From positions 3,628,095 through 3,692,094 of the forward strand of contig NW_009799102.1 of assembly GCF_000213175.1 (NCBI RefSeq): a stretch of 64,000 nucleotides of DNA, written 5' to 3'. The translations under genes were made by a program, and so were the position numbers. Positions 48,012 through 60,049 of the stretch are shown piece after piece. This DNA comes from Neurospora tetrasperma FGSC 2508 (lineage: Eukaryota > Ascomycota > Sordariomycetes > Sordariales > Sordariaceae). How positions within the stretch are numbered: the first letter of the stretch is position 1; the number at the start of each line of letters is the position of its first letter. The notes beneath the pieces are model-generated. The model was given only the letters and a program-made list of their open reading frames with translations, ran no database searches and was not told where the DNA came from.

Positions 48012-50216
48012 ATGGGTGAACAAGGCGCAGGCGGTGGCTTCGAGAGCCACTTGTCTACTCACAGGCGACAGGACTCCACGGCCGAGGAGCCCCTACCGAC
48101 AGAGACCGTCCCCGAGACGCGCAACCCACCCCAACAGGCCGAACAGGAAGATCAGATCATGCAAGAGTTCTCCAGAGTATCGAGGGAGCTGGCCACAGAT
48201 GGAGGAGAGAGCACGGCTTCAACACCGGCGGCAGAGACGGCACCCAGGCTTTCCAGGAATTCGTCGACGAGGTCCAACAGGCAAAGCACAAGCGAGTACT
48301 TCACCGCCCATGCCAGGGATCGCAGGCCCTCACCGCTCTCTCGCAGCTCCAGTGTACCAATCGCCCCCAAGCCCCTAGAACCCCCAGTCACCCGCGCAAC
48401 CCTGAGTGAACTCGACGTCAGCAAGATAATACACAACCCCAAGCTGCGCCATGATATCAACTTCGACCCTGAGCTACACTTCCGACCCAACTTGGACGGC
48501 GAAAAGGGAAAGAGAAAGCAGGAAAAGGCCAATCAGTTCTGGAACATGTTGATGGAGCAGCTAATACAGTTTATTATGGATCGGGAGGGCTTCTACGCGA
48601 GATATGGGACAGACGACAACTGGTGCCTGCCAGCACTCCTCAAGGCCGCTCGGGATATCATTGAGACGCTGGTGCCGCAACGGGATCGCGACTTGCTGAA
48701 TGATGGGTTGAACGTGGAGCTTTTGATGCAGCAGTTTCACCGCGGTGTTGCGGATCTGGAAAAGTTGGCGGCCTGGCTATCCGGCGTTCTGAAGCTACAC
48801 TGCGCACCGATGCGCGATGAGTGGGTGGACGAGATGTACAATGAGCTCAGCAACGGGAATCGGAACAACGACATGGGCGAGCTGGTCAAGGGAATGAGGA
48901 ATCTGCTTAGTGTGCTGGAGGCCATGAAGTTGGATGTTGCCAACCACCAGATCAGATGCCTTCGCCCCGTCTTGATCGAGGACACAGTTCACTTTGAGCA
49001 GCGCTTCTTCGTCAAGAAGATTCAGGCGAGGAAGCTCAGCATTGCTGCTGCCAAGCAGTGGTACCGCAACGCTGAGATCGCCGCCTCCATCGCCTACGCC
49101 AACACCCCCAGCCCTCATGCTCAAGCCTTTGGTGAGACCGGCACTTTCTTCGAGGCCCTCACACATCTCGTACTGCCTTCCACTTCTACCGGAAACATTC
49201 CCAACACCTTCCTCTTCGACGAGGAGCGCATCCTCAAGCTCAGGTCAGATATGTATGACAGCATCTGCCTCGAGATTTGCATGCGCAAGTATGAGGACTA
49301 CGACAGCCTCTCGAGACAGTTTTCCTCCGGGGTTCCTGCTTACGTATCTGACGACAACGGCCGTACACTAAGCACCCGCTCGTCCGCGGAATTCAACTTT
49401 TCCCGTCCTTCTAGTCTAACCTTTAGCGACCGCAACTCCCTATCATCAACTCCTTCTTCTCCTCGCAGCTCCGTCATCTTCCCACTCACTACCGGCTCTT
49501 GCATCCCTGCTCAGGACTCTGCCGAATCCCGCCGAAAGGCACAGGAGCTCTACTCGTCTCTTCTCGCCCTCCTTCACACCGCTCCACCTGCCAGCCGTCC
49601 TGACTACAGGTGGAAGAACCTTGCCGGCGCCATGGCCCTTCAGATTCTGCGCTTTGTCAACCACCCTCAGGCGTCCCTGGCCGAGCTCGAATCCAACCTT
49701 GTTCGCGTACTAGGCGACCCCACATGCGAGGTGTTCCGGGAGGTTGAAGCGGAGTTCCAGCAAAAGCTGCTAGGCGAAGTGGCGGTCAAGGTCAAGGAGT
49801 TTAGGAATCTCTCTGGCGTTGGCCTCTTCTCGCGCGCAACTGGTGGAAGAATCCAGACCCCTGGCACTAGAGCCTGGAATGCCGGTGGAGCTGGCGATCA
49901 CCTTCGCACCCCTGGAGCCAGCAAGGTGATGGGCATCCAGAGCCTTGGCGGTAGTGAACCATTAACGACCGCTACGTCTTCAAGCCCATCGAGCAACAGG
50001 GACCCCCGCGAGGAGGCCGGTGTCGAGGACATGGCGATGCGGGTCGCCCATTTTGGTGTTCTCCACTGGAGAGTCTGGGCACAGTTGGCGTATATCGGCG
50101 ATGTCGAAAGTGAGTTGGAGAACGCGGACTTGATGGCTCAGATGCAGGCCCAGGGGTCAGCGTATGCCGAGCAGTTTGCCGCGGCCGCTGCGGCTGCCAA
50201 TGTTGGGAGGTCATAG
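48012..50216 (+). CDS. TCP11/Sok1-family protein (cAMP/PKA-linked signalling)
   Basis: An uninterrupted frame of 734 residues, starting at an ATG in good context (CAAAATGGG). Residues 1-140 are Ser/Pro/Gln rich and look disordered. The TCP11 domain starts near 145 and runs to about 715: INFDPELHFRPN, NQFWNMLMEQL, and the family hallmark MKLDVANHQIRCLRPVLIE near 300-320, followed by FEQRFF. A Ser-rich loop (about 450-490) splits the domain. In yeast, Sok1 was found as a suppressor of PKA loss; mammalian TCP11 acts on cAMP signalling in sperm. A role in cAMP/PKA-linked growth control is therefore inferred, not shown. The C-terminus is Ala/Gln rich. The leader is long and has several upstream ATGs. 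Confidence 0.85.
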   Translation: MGEQGAGGGFESHLSTHRRQDSTAEEPLPTETVPETRNPPQQAEQEDQIMQEFSRVSRELATDGGESTASTPAAETAPRLSRNSSTRSNRQSTSEYFTAHARDRRPSPLSRSSSVPIAPKPLEPPVTRATLSELDVSKIIHNPKLRHDINFDPELHFRPNLDGEKGKRKQEKANQFWNMLMEQLIQFIMDREGFYARYGTDDNWCLPALLKAARDIIETLVPQRDRDLLNDGLNVELLMQQFHRGVADLEKLAAWLSGVLKLHCAPMRDEWVDEMYNELSNGNRNNDMGELVKGMRNLLSVLEAMKLDVANHQIRCLRPVLIEDTVHFEQRFFVKKIQARKLSIAAAKQWYRNAEIAASIAYANTPSPHAQAFGETGTFFEALTHLVLPSTSTGNIPNTFLFDEERILKLRSDMYDSICLEICMRKYEDYDSLSRQFSSGVPAYVSDDNGRTLSTRSSAEFNFSRPSSLTFSDRNSLSSTPSSPRSSVIFPLTTGSCIPAQDSAESRRKAQELYSSLLALLHTAPPASRPDYRWKNLAGAMALQILRFVNHPQASLAELESNLVRVLGDPTCEVFREVEAEFQQKLLGEVAVKVKEFRNLSGVGLFSRATGGRIQTPGTRAWNAGGAGDHLRTPGASKVMGIQSLGGSEPLTTATSSSPSSNRDPREEAGVEDMAMRVAHFGVLHWRVWAQLAYIGDVESELENADLMAQMQAQGSAYAEQFAAAAAAANVGRS

Positions 50217-50711
50217 GTTGATGTGGCTAAAGTGAAAGAGGACACTGCGAGAGAAGAAAAAGAGAGAAGCATTCATTGCCTTCTTGGAGAGATGCCTTGG
50301 CGGCAGTGGCAGTTGCAGGACTGACTGCTGCTAGCTTTCAAAGCTTTTCGTTTTGTTGTTAATGCTCTTTTAATCTTATGCATCGTTTTGCATTGTTGGG
50401 GTTGGGGAAAGGAAGAAGATGATGGTTGCTATACCGTCTGTGACACTCGTCACCCCCCCTTCCACCACTTTCCCTTTTACCACTACACTACTATTAGTCC
50501 TCACGGTTTTTCTTTTATCTACTACTACTACGGTTGGGGTTGGGTTTGGTTTGGTCTGGTCTGGTCTGGTCGGTTCGGTTTGGCTTTTGTTGTTCAGTTG
50601 CTTGCACTGGTTTGGCTTACTTGCCTGCTAGCTGGGTGCCTGGGTGTTGTGCGCGTTTGGGTGTTACAGTCGAGAAAGAAAGGGTTTTGCGCAAAGTATT
50701 GTGACGTTGGC

Positions 50712-50735
50712 AGAGAGAGAGAGAGAGAGAGAGAG
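50712..50735. repeat. (AG)12 microsatellite
   Basis: Perfect dinucleotide run. Confidence 0.95.
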
Positions 50736-51450
50736 TCAAACAAGAACGTTTTTAGTAGTACTCGGAAATACCCCCCGTTATTTTTATCAGCTTATTTTTA
50801 TTATATCTTCTTTTTCCACAACTACACTACTACTACACTATCAAGACAGGGTTACCTTGTTCGCCTTGTTATCATACGATAGTCATAGCATATCTACTAC
50901 TCTTACCTAACTTACTCTACCTACCTTAACCTCTTTAACTATTACTACTCTACTGCTACTGCTACTACTACTATTACAAACGTTGACTCGGTGTCTTGCC
51001 ATTGCTATAATGTTTTGTCTGTGTCAACTCTTGTCATGAATGCGTGTCTCATGTGTCAGCGTTCGAACACAGAGGTTCTTCACTTTGTAATGACTATATA
51101 GGTTCAAGTCAGAGCTCACAACTAGAAAAGACGTCTCGTTACCGACCATGTTTCCTCAGCTTAAATGTATTTAGGGAAGAATAAGACAGTCCTCATTTGC
51201 TATAAGGTCTGTGCACGATGGACACACAACAGATAGACCGACAGACAGTCACTCAATCAGACACAAGGCAGAAGACACAAGGTAAAAGATACAACAACAG
51301 GCACGCGCCAAGAAGGGAAGAAAGGGGGAAAAAAGCAAGCGAGCGAACAAACGTATCAGTTATTGACTAGTGACCTTTAGCATTGTCCAGTAAGTAGGTA
51401 AGGTAGTGATGATGCCAGCGGTTCAGTGAACCACTGTCATCCTTTTTTCC

Positions 51451-51478
51451 TTTTTTTTTTTTTTTTTTTTTTTTTTTT
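51451..51478. repeat. T28 homopolymer
   Basis: Uninterrupted run of 28 T. Confidence 0.95.
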
Positions 51479-53776
51479 CAAGTTTTGGGGGAGGGGGGAG
51501 AAGGGGAGCAAGCGAGGGATATCTTTTTTTTTCTTTCGCTGGTGAGGATCGATGATGGATGGGTTGGTGCGTGCCTACTGAATGGACGCTCGATTGAGTT
51601 CGTTGGGACGGTGACTACCTATGATTCGTTTTGGGGAAGAAATGAAGTTGGAATTTGGATAGGTAGGATTGGGATTGGGACCGGCTGCAGGTAGAGTTTG
51701 GTGGCTCAGGATGGTTGAGGGGTGGTTTGGTTTCAGTTCCAATCTACGGTGTACGTAACGGTAAGTCAATGTTTTTGGGGCGTTTTTGGTTTCTGTTTCA
51801 AAGGTGGATGGATGGGTTCAGTTTGGGAAGACGAGTATACCTTGAGATTATTTCCAGGTTTTGTCATCATGATTCGTCGCTGCGATTCCGCTGTGTGTCG
51901 CAGATGATGACGAAGAAGATGAGTGTCCGGATATATTCGTGATCTTGTTTCTTGTTTTTGGTTCCTTCCGCCCGACAACATAGGATCTTGTCTCTACTGC
52001 TTCGTCACATTCAACTACCTACGTACGACAAGAGAACCGAAAACCACCTGCCTTCTATACGTAGCTACTCATGCCAAAACCCCTGCCTGCTTTCGCTTCA
52101 TAGCATGAACCTCGCTCTTTACTCATCGTTCCGAGCGCTAACTGACAGAACCAGATCTCGAATGCCAAGTTAACTAGTACTCATTTTGAACTAGTACTCG
52201 TTACGTATCGACCCCTCGTGCATTCTAGACAGTACGAGTGCGTATCGATCGATACCGTTACCACCTGTACGTTTCCGCACATACCCCAACGCATGTTCGG
52301 GTTACGCAGCACCTCTTCGCACCGATCGACATAGTATATTCGGTCTCCCATGCTCCCATTTGTGCACCCGGGGGTCGAGCAGGGAAAGGTTTCTATGGTT
52401 TTTTGGCACATCTTCTATCGATAGCGAGCGTGGTTATGATGTTGATGTATGTGGGTGAGTGCGTGGGTTTGGCGGTCGGTGAGTTGGAGTGCCTGATGGA
52501 ACGAGGCTCGATAGTCTAGGTGTTGGCGAAGGGATGAAGGATGGACTGGACTGGACTGGGGGCTGAGACGGAGGCTGGAGAAGTGAAGGGTTCGTCGGCC
52601 GAGGTGGTGTAGTCGCCTGGGATAAAGGTAAGCCGCGGCATCAATGGGTGTATTTTTCTTGTGTTGGGTATTGGTAACATGCTAACATCCGAGTATGTGT
52701 GGTGTTGAACACCTCTCGAGGCTTTTGCGTGCTGACTTTGTTTTGCTTCTACCAAGCTGATGTGCTGAAGATGTCATGGTGCTGCTGGTGATAATTACTA
52801 TGATAATGGAGAGTACCATAAATTGCATCCTTGAATTCTCTTCATCTTGCCGGAAATGCTCTTGCCTTCATTTTCCGAGTCATCAAGGTAGGTGCTAACC
52901 ACGCTGCTTCCATGACTCCCATGGAATCTCATGGTGTTTCTCTTCGAGTACCGATGTGTTCAAACCTCGTAGCTACCTACACCTTTCTTGGCATAAACAA
53001 AAATGGATTCATTGTTAACTCGGCCGTTTCAAGCCGATCATTGGGTTTCTACCTGCAGAATCCCGGCAACGTTCACAGATAGGCAAAGGATGTTAGCACT
53101 ACTTGTTCACCATTGAAACTACCAGCTAGTAATGAGATATAACAAGCCCAATCTCTCCTCAGCAGAGACAGATGGACCTGAGGTTGAGTAGGAGAAGATG
53201 ACGCGCATGGGAGCAGAGAAGGAAATAAATCCAGTGAGCAATAAATCGGAAGTGATATCAACTGGCAAGGATGAGATTTGCAAGAGGAAAAACACAGATC
53301 ACAGAATTATATAAGCTATAAGCATAGAATAATGAACCGGAGGAGAGTGATTGGGAGTGAAGTGTCCTGGGCGGCCACTTATACGCGGAATTACGTACCT
53401 GCATGCTGACGGGAGTCACGAGATTAAAGACCTTTTTCTTTGTGCCGATGTTCACCCGCTGCAGTCTGCAGTCTGCACGCCTCGATTAGCGCCGACTGAT
53501 ATGACTGGAGCCCGGGAGACCTTTTCCTTTACGCGATGGCGGCCCGAAGCTTAGCCAGACGGGCCAGACCCCCATCGGCTTCTTTCAGTTATCGTGAGGA
53601 TGTTCGTCGGCAGCCCCGCTTTGGACCGCCTTTATTAACCTCCATTATTCCTGCCATCTACGATGAAATTCGTTCATCCATCGTTTTCTGATCCTTTCCA
53701 TCGGCGGCCGTTGGTGTTGGCAAATTGCCTAGCACACACCACCTTGGCATCTACCGTGACTTGACTTTCATTCATC

Positions 53777-55436
53777 ATGGACGCAGTCATGCTCCACAGC
53801 CTTATCGCCGTCGAAAGCGAGCCGGCTCTCAAACTGCCCTCCGCTCCGGGAAGAGCCGTAGCCCGGACCTACCCCGGTGCTCCACAAGAGGCTGCGAGTA
53901 TCGAACTTCAACCTCTGTCCCGGACCCCAAAACCCAACAGGTCGGCTTCAACATCTCGGATCAATCTCGCTTCTACTTCAAGCTCCGGCCATCTCCCCAA
54001 GTCTCGTACCGAGACGACTATCTTCAGCGTCGGCCCCGAGCTGGAGGAGCAAAGCCGTCCCACAACTCCCAAAGCGGACTCTGTCAACGATGATAGCGCA
54101 AACATCGATGGCGTCGAGGCGATGCAGAGCATCATGGAGCCTTACATGAACCGCTGGCGGTTACTGGCCATGTGTTTGATCAGTCTGAGTAACGGCATGA
54201 GCGATTCCGCGCCGGGTGCTTTGATCCCTTCCATCGAAGAGTATGTGCCCTCTCTTCCATCCTTTCTGTAGTATCACCCATAAGAGTACTAACCAGCAGC
54301 AACCTAGGTACTACAACATAGGCTATGCCATCGTCTCCCTCATCTTCGTCGGCAACGCCCTCGGTTTCATCGCCGGTGCCTTCTTCGTCGACGCCATCCG
54401 CGAGCGGCTAGGGCGCGCCAAGACGCTTGCCGTCGGCCAGGGCCTCATATCATTGGGATACATCCCCATGATCGCCACCGCGCCGTACCCGGCCATCGTC
54501 GTGTCCTTCTTCTTCGTCGGGTTCGGCATGTCGATCAATCTGGCCATGGGCAACGTGTTCTGCGGATCGCTGAGCAATTCCACTACGGCGTTGAGTATGA
54601 TGCACGGCTCGTATGGCATTGGAGGTACCGTCGGCCCGCTGCTGGCGACGGCCATGGTGACGGTCTTTGAAGTGGTGTGGAGTCGGTACTATGCCGTGAG
54701 CTTGGGGTTGGCGGTTTTGGGAGGCGTGTGTGCGACGTGTGCGTTTTGGGATTACGAGAGGGATACCCAGCAGCACTTGGGTTCTTCAACTAGTGGAAGT
54801 GGTGGCCCATCAGGCTCAACGGCGGCACCCAAACGTGACTGGCGTGCTGACGTCACGGCCATGGTCTCTGCTCTGTCGAACCGTGTCGTCCTTCTTGGTG
54901 CCCTGTTTATCTTTGCCTACCAAGGCGCCGAGGTTAGTATCTCCGGCTGGGTGAATACCTTCCTGATGGACTCGCGCCATGTACACGATGGCTCGGTCGG
55001 TTATGTTACCGCTGGTTTCTGGGGCGGCATCACGCTGGGTCGGTTCCTGCTGGCGCCGCCGGCTCATCGGATTGGGGAAAAGTTGTTTGTGGTTATTGTC
55101 GTCGTGGGAGCGTGTGCTTTCCAGTTGGTGGTCTGGTTAGTGCCGAACTTGATCGGAAACGCAGTAGCTGTGGCCATTGTTGGTCTGCTGCTGGGGCCCG
55201 TGTACCCGTGTGCAGCAGCAGTGTTCATGCGGAATATCAGCAAGCAGAAGCAGGTTAGTGGGATGGGTGTGATCTCGGCGTTTGGGAGCTCGGGAGGCGC
55301 GGCGGCTCCGTTTACGACGGGTTTGCTGGCACAGGCAGTTGGCACTTTTGTGTTGCATCCGATTGTTATTGGGTTGTTTGTGGTTATGATGATTTGTTGG
55401 TATGGTCTTCCGAATAAGCCCAAGAGAAGCGAGTAA
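53777..55436 (+). CDS. Major facilitator superfamily transporter (fucose-permease/Bsc6-like)
   Basis: Spliced model join(53777..54240, 54308..55436), 530 residues. The 67-bp intron (GTATGT...CCTAG) joins LIPSIEE to YYNIGYAIVSLIF. Residues 1-125 are a hydrophilic Ser/Thr/Pro-rich cytoplasmic tail. About 12 membrane segments follow in two groups, split by a Ser/Gly-rich loop near 320-340. MFS features include NGMSDSAPGALIPSIE in the first membrane helix, the loop FVDAIRERLGRAKTLAVGQ (motif A position) and a second-half equivalent GFWGGITLGRFLL. SMMHGSYGIGGTVGPLLATAM resembles the FHS (fucose permease) branch that includes yeast Bsc6. The substrate cannot be read from the sequence. Confidence 0.85.
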
Positions 55437-56491
55437 AGGGTCGGTGATTCTGTTGATGGGCGTGACCCGCCGAACCAGATATTCGCCCTTGAGATCAGGA
55501 CATCGTTTCAATATTTCTTATACCACTTGTGGAATCTGGGGGAGATTTATTTCATATGTCTCGGGATGGGTTCATGGCTTCAGGTCACTGCCTATGAAGC
55601 CCCTTTGAGTTGTGATACTGTAAACTTTCATTTATTGCAACCTGCCCGCTGTCGAGGACGCCGATGAAACATGTTCTTCCGAAACTTTGTAAACATCTTG
55701 TGCCCAGTCGACTGACCGCCTACCTGCCGGTCTGGGCATACTTCCTTGTACTACTTCTCCTGTTGAGCAATTCACTACGTTTGTTTGTAGCTTAGCCTTC
55801 CTTCTAAACAAATCCACGATTTCCTCTCGCCTTCTGTCCTCTACTATCATGACTGTTCAGTCAGCAACAAACCTTGTTTTTTTTTCTTTTTTCTTTTTTT
55901 TCTTCCCTCTGTTTCTCGCTCACACGCTTATCTTTCTTTGCCCTGAGCATGAATATATATGGACGCTGACTTCGCCATTGACTGTATGTGTCAAGACTCA
56001 GAGTCCTCAACTTCCTGCACGGCGGAGTCAGCGACTCAGGAATGCATACGACTACCAGCCGCGACTTCCCCAACAAGCCCAGATCTTCGACTTTCGAAAG
56101 TGGAATTCTCCAAAGGGAATTTTCAAGGTAGGAGCAATGCACTGGCAATAATGATCAATGCAGTTGGAGTGGTTGGGATCCCGCGTGGGATTTCTGTTCT
56201 TCTTCTCTCTGGATCTCGTCTTCAACTTGCTCGACCAACTGCTTCACAGATCACATCTACATCAAACGTGCATCTCATTCCATTGTTTCCACCAATTATA
56301 TTGTCAGAACTTGAAGCTATCAAGCCTGATAGGAATGACCAATGGGAGTGGTGGCTGAGAGATAAGAAGCACCTTTATGTGTTCTGGCTAACCAGAATCA
56401 GACCAAATACACCAGTTGTAATGTAGCCAACCACCGTTGCCTGTCATCAACCATTCTTCGAGATCAGGTGACCATCAGGCAACCACATCCG
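55437..56491. other. Intergenic: MFS 3' flank to HET gene
   Basis: A possible 155-residue frame from an ATG at 55959 to 56428 has no recognisable family and no support beyond being open. It might be an exon remnant. The remainder holds no gene I can support. Confidence 0.4.
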
Positions 56492-58924
56492 ATGAACGCG
56501 TGCCTCGGCCTTATCACAAACTTCGACGGCATCTACAGTTCATTTTTTGGATCCGTTACGAGCGACCTCCCTCGCCATAACATCTTCTCCATGGGCCCTT
56601 CGATCTCATCGAATCGCAAGCCACCGGCTCAGCAGGCCGGCAAGACTACTAACGGCACTCATGATGGCCCGCGCCAGCTACCCAAAATCACAGAGATTCC
56701 TATAACACAGAACACAAATTCGGTCAAACTATGCAGTCGATGTGAAGGGATTGACTTCGATGCCATCTTCTCGAACATTGCCCCTTCGGACTCATAGGGA
56801 TATGAATCCACATACAGTTTGCATCTTGGACCACTCAAAAAGGAGGCAACATGCGTACTTTGTCGATTTTTTTATACGATGCGGTACCCGACCGATAGGG
56901 AGACAGAAGGCTACTCCTTGCGGTCATGTCCGCTTGGGGGCGCATGGACAGCCTCGGCGGCCTACTCTGTCTCGCGTTATGCTCCATCTATGGTGTTGTG
57001 CGTTTTGTCCGGCGACCCCGTTGTGTTTGAGCCTGGTCTACCTGGACATCCTCTCACTAGCACCGAAATTTTCGCCCCCCCGCCGGACCAATATTGGATT
57101 GTTCCCCAATCCTTTACGGCTGCGCCATTCTTCGGCCACGCAAAACGCGGCTTGAGCGCTGTGCCTTTCTCTCCAACACTCATCAATTATCCTCTCCTAC
57201 GGGCTTGGTGCGAACATTGTGATCTTCATCATAGCACATGCGCCTCAGCTACGCAGACGGAACACAGGCCCGATAAGCAAGGGGTCGGGCCTGTGATTCG
57301 GTGCATCGATTGTCATACACGCGAGGTCGTTGAGATACAGACCTCGGACAGGTTCTTCGCTCTCAGTTATGTTTGGGGTAAACAGCCCGCACTTAAGAGC
57401 GAATATGCCTTGGTTCGTATAGGTACCAGGGAAACAGCCTCGGCGAGTGGCAAACGACAGCTTCCCAGTGTTGTTCCTGCTGTCATTGAGAACGCAATGA
57501 TTATGGTAACCAGTCTTGGCGGGCGGTACCTGTGGGTTGATCAGTATTGCATTGATCAAGACGATCTGGATGATAAGCACGCTCAAATTGGCAACATGGC
57601 TGCTATTTTTGAAGGCGCTTATGCAACGATTGTGGCATTTTCCGCGACAGACTCTGCTTCTGGTCTGCCTGGTGTCAGGAACCTAGCAAGAAAGCCGTAC
57701 CCCTCGGTGACACATCTAAAGCATCCTATCCCTGCGCTTCGACCAAGTGCTATCAGTTCTGCAAAGTTGGTTACCGCTTCAGTTTGGATGACAAGAGGAT
57801 GGACTTATCAGGAGGCCATCCTGTCACGTCGTCTGCTGATTGTGACTGATTATCAGGTTGAGTTCATCTGTTCGAATGCTGTGTGGCATGAATGTACTCT
57901 TCCTGAAATGAAGACTGGATCTTTGTCACGGCTAGAGTTTCTCTTCCCGCGTCCCCCTATGTACTTGCTCGAAGCAATCACACCAATAAGAAGATCAGCC
58001 GGCCGAATCCCAGTGAGCATAGACATCCTCAACAATTATATCATGGAGTACAATCGGCGCCACCTAACTTATCAATCCGATACCCTAAACGCTATTACAG
58101 GCTTGCTTTCACGTATATCATTACCTACGTACTTGGGTATTCCTTTTTTTAACCCAATTGAGTTGGACGTGAGTCTGTCACACACGTTGGCTGTTGAGAT
58201 GGCGCTATCGCGCTTTCTCGTCGGCCTCACCTGGTATCCCGTCCACGAAGGAAGAAAACATTTACAGAGAAGATATGCCTTTCCCAGCTGGTCATGGCTC
58301 GGCTGGGAAGGGCAAGTCGGATTCCGGTTCCAGAACCAATTGATCTATTGCTACGATGAGGAAGATCCTACCAAGAACCCACAACCTAGAGCCCGCGTGA
58401 GTGTTCAGATCACGAACCAGGTCACTCATACCAAGGGCGAAGAAACACTTGTGCCACTTGAACATCTTTTGAACGAAGCACTTTGGGGCAAGAGGCCCAC
58501 GAGTATTTTACCTCATCTAACCAACTACCTTTGGGTGGAAGGCCAGGTGATTAAGATGACATTTACCATGGGGCGTGGTGAACAAAGCGGGTTTTTCGTA
58601 CCCAAAAGTTATCATCCACCAATGAGTGTGTGGTACAACATGATCAGGCTAAGTTTCCGAAACTGTAATCCTGAACGTCCAGACCTATCGACTACTATGT
58701 ACGAACGAATAATGACCGAGCAATGGGATTGCCTCTTACTAGTAACCAAAAGTTCCTTGTTTCGTGTCTGCTATTTTCTGATATTAGACCAAGTTCAGCA
58801 GGATGAGATCACGGAAGCTGAAGATTGCTACTACGCGGTCGGGGCGGCCATGCTAAATATTCGGCTTGAAGGTGACACACCATGGTATGACCCCAGTTTG
58901 CGACGCAGGATCAAGCTATGCTAG
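56492..58924 (+). pseudogene. HET-domain gene interrupted by one in-frame TAG
   Basis: One reading frame of 811 codons runs from an ATG at 56492 to the stop at 58922, broken only by TAG at 56795-56797 (codon 102). The frame is coding-like on both sides: LCSRCEGIDFDAIFS before the stop, and YSLHLGPLKKEATCVLCRFF directly after it, the usual N-terminal Cys-rich run of fungal HET proteins. The HET domain follows (codons about 285-435): FFALSYVWG, GGRYLWVDQYCIDQDD and TRGWTYQEAILSRRLL. A large uncharacterised C-terminal region contains FPSWSWLGWEG. HET proteins trigger heterokaryon incompatibility. I found no GT-AG intron in the right phase that removes the stop. Either this allele is a nonsense mutant, translation starts later (first ATG after the stop near 56876), or a sequencing error is present. 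Confidence 0.75.
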
Positions 58925-60049
58925 GCTAGTAGGTAGTCAAAGGCTTTATCCCCTCAGCCGGCTCAACTACCTATCTCGACGCCGACACACATATACACAG
59001 CTACAAGGGCTTGTATCTGGCGGCCATCACTTTCGAGCCGAGGGGGTTTCAGTTTCGGTAGGGCTGAGTGATGGACGGGGTCGCAGGTAAATTTGGCTAC
59101 GATGGTCACTTGTGTGTGGGAGCCGAGATTGGTGATAGTACCTACCTTTTTTTTTCGCAACAGGTACGTTCAAATCGCAAATAAAGTCAAATATGGTTAC
59201 AAGGCGCTGACCCGTAGCCTCGATAGGCAATAAATGATCTTTTCTTCGTAGTGCAGGCGCGCCAGACATGCGGACCGTTACACTGGGTGCGCTTCTTCGA
59301 ATGCCCATTTAGCAACCGATGCGATTTTCTTGGGTGGATTTCTTTCCTTTTCCTTTTCTATCTGCTCTGTCCGATCTACCTCTACATAGGGAAGAAACAC
59401 GGGATGATTGATCGAGGAGGGTACCAGTATAGCCCAGATTTCCAGATATCTAAAACAGGTCGTGTATCCTCTCGCGAATAACATACATTTCTCGTGATTA
59501 ATTCCTCACTTCGGTAGAACTTCTCCCAATAGGTACCTTGCACTGATGGCCTGGAGTTCACAGAGGGCCCCCCTCTCTCCATCCACGCATCATCTCCACA
59601 ACGATTCTAGCTTTGTCATATGATCCGTCTTGCTCTCCCGACGTCAATAATTCTTGCTAGGTGTGAATGGAAATCGAATAGTGGCTGCACGGGGCTTCGA
59701 CCGATGGCTACCTCTAGGAACTGGAAATGGGCCACGTAAGTTATAACGACAATAGGGACAGCGAGTTGTAAGGCGGTGAGCACAGGGATTTGCCTATTCC
59801 CATGCTACTACAGTTTATAATTTCTTTTCTCTGTGGTTTTTTTTTTTTCTTTTTTTTTTTTTCTAACGGCTTACAATCGACTGGATATTGGCGACAAAGG
59901 CGTGTGCGAATGTGGGTGTGAGCGACGCTCTCAGCGTGCTTCTTAGCCCAGGATCTACCCACCAAACAAACAACCAACCGTTCCAAGTTCCCCAAACTGA
60001 CGTTTACTCCTTCTTTTCACCATTGGCATCACCGACCCTCGTGCCCTTA
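58925..60049. other. Intergenic, nothing recognised
   Basis: About 1.1 kb with T-rich tracts (59140-59150, 59837-59861). No coding or RNA gene is supported. Confidence 0.55.

Larger units (their letters stand above)
50217..53776. other. Intergenic, 3.6 kb
   Basis: The 3' flank of the TCP11-like gene (T-rich, with CTACTACTA runs) is followed by about 2.5 kb with only short ORFs lacking resemblance to known proteins. It contains a GA microsatellite and a T28 run. The MFS gene promoter must lie at its right end. Confidence 0.55.

Noticed and set aside
47203-48378. A 391-residue + strand frame overlapping the TCP11-like start
   Set aside because: It lacks coding character, covers the probable leader and overlaps the true gene out of frame.
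55959-56428. A possible 155-residue protein upstream of the HET gene
   Set aside because: Open frame with an ATG, but no family resemblance and no splice support; kept only as a note.
56742-56797. A 56-bp intron (GTGAAG...CATAG) that would remove the HET-gene stop
   Set aside because: It breaks the reading frame and would delete conserved-looking N-terminal sequence.
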